NCBI GenBank assembly: GCA_016490735.1
Contig: JAEMWC010000653.1
Location: 292,501-356,500, forward strand
Origin: Pachyseris speciosa
Taxonomy: Eukaryota > Cnidaria > Anthozoa > Scleractinia > Pachyseridae
Length of the DNA: 64,000 nt
Reading direction: 5' to 3'
The notes under the pieces were generated by a model that was not told the origin of the DNA, did not search any database, and worked only from the letters and a program-made list of their open reading frames with translations. Made by a program: the position numbers and the translations under genes. Below are positions 63,478 to 64,000 of the stretch, one piece after another (the first letter of the stretch is position 1; every line of letters begins with the position of its first letter).

Positions 63478-64000
63478 AGTCAACTCTTTTGTAAGCAGAC
63501 ACCCTCGGGAATTGGAAAAAGTGTCCATTAGTAGGTCTAGCTGTCCACTTATGAGAATTATTCCCATAAGCAGACACCAAAGAAAAAATATGGTGGATGT
63601 CCGCTTACATGAGAGTCAATTAGCGGGTGTTAATTACTGTACATGTTTTATTGGGTAGCCAAAAATAGCAACTAAAACTCTTTATTGATGTCAAAAGTTA
63701 AAACTTGAAAGAAAAAAGAAATATACAGTATACATGCATTGTACAATGTTTTTACGTCAGAAGTGTTGTTTTTGTTTTTGTCTGACAGCTTTCTTTCCTG
63801 CAGACAAATGGAAATTGACAAAACCGATCCTCACTATTTTGTTGGTCTGTCAAAGGTCATACAGTATTTTTTGATTAATTGCAAATTAAAGACAAATTCC
63901 ATTGCAGAGAGTCAATTATTATACATGGGATGTCTGCTTACGAGAGAGTGAAAGCAAAAGAACAATCCAATTTTTCATTTTCAATTTATGAGAGAGTGTC
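63478..64000. mobile_element. Pogo-like cagtcaactc repeat, runs off the window
   Basis: After TA the segment starts cagtcaactcttttgtaagc and contains gcagacacc/tgtccgcttac units in several copies. Related gatgtctgcttacgagagag occurs at 63,930-63,950, and atgagagagtgtc lies at the very end. The right boundary is outside the window. Confidence 0.5.

Overview
The window looks like animal nuclear DNA from an anthozoan cnidarian, most likely a stony coral (inference). It is AT-rich and full of introns with GT-AG splice sites. Its recognisable genes are metazoan orthologues. The rest is packed with DNA-transposon derivatives, a CR1/L2-like LINE, tRNA-derived SINEs and a BEL/Pao LTR retrotransposon. 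There are no operons, CRISPR arrays or bacterial signals.

Layout. Positions 1-11,500 are almost entirely repeats: a 385 bp foldback MITE, an ATCGAT-rich foldback element, a LINE with an open 1,111-codon frame lying in ATCGAAC-rich inverted repeats, a 347 bp tandem duplication and pogo-like remnants. Two small exons at 13.5-13.7 kb splice in phase onto a large exon at 32.4 kb. I read them as the start of an ATF7IP-like gene (SETDB1 cofactor) that ends in a fibronectin-III domain at 37.9 kb. Its putative 18.7 kb intron holds Harbinger-type MITEs, a SINE nested in a foldback repeat, a BEL/Pao element with identical LTRs, a degenerate minisatellite and a decayed DUF3504-like gene. A broken RecQ-type helicase fragment sits at 40.3 kb.

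From 42.3 to 49.5 kb is a complete NTHL1 (endonuclease III) gene in four in-phase exons (332 aa) with catalytic Lys, Asp and [4Fe-4S] cysteines. Its second intron contains a 640 bp tandem duplication, one copy of which took a 901 bp transposon. At 54.3-55.2 kb, minus strand, is a HAD phosphatase resembling the C-terminal domain of plant TH2. From 58.06 kb to the right edge are five in-phase exons encoding the ENTH domain of TEPSIN (AP-4 accessory protein), which continues beyond the window.

The genes are unrelated neighbours: heterochromatin cofactor, base-excision repair, phosphatase and vesicle adaptor. The strongest candidates for something unusual are the very young BEL/Pao copy whose open polyprotein has lost its whole reverse transcriptase in frame, the 2A-like motif in the LINE, the exact 17-residue repeats and split SV40-type nuclear signal in the ATF7IP-like protein, and the natural empty/filled transposon site in NTHL1.
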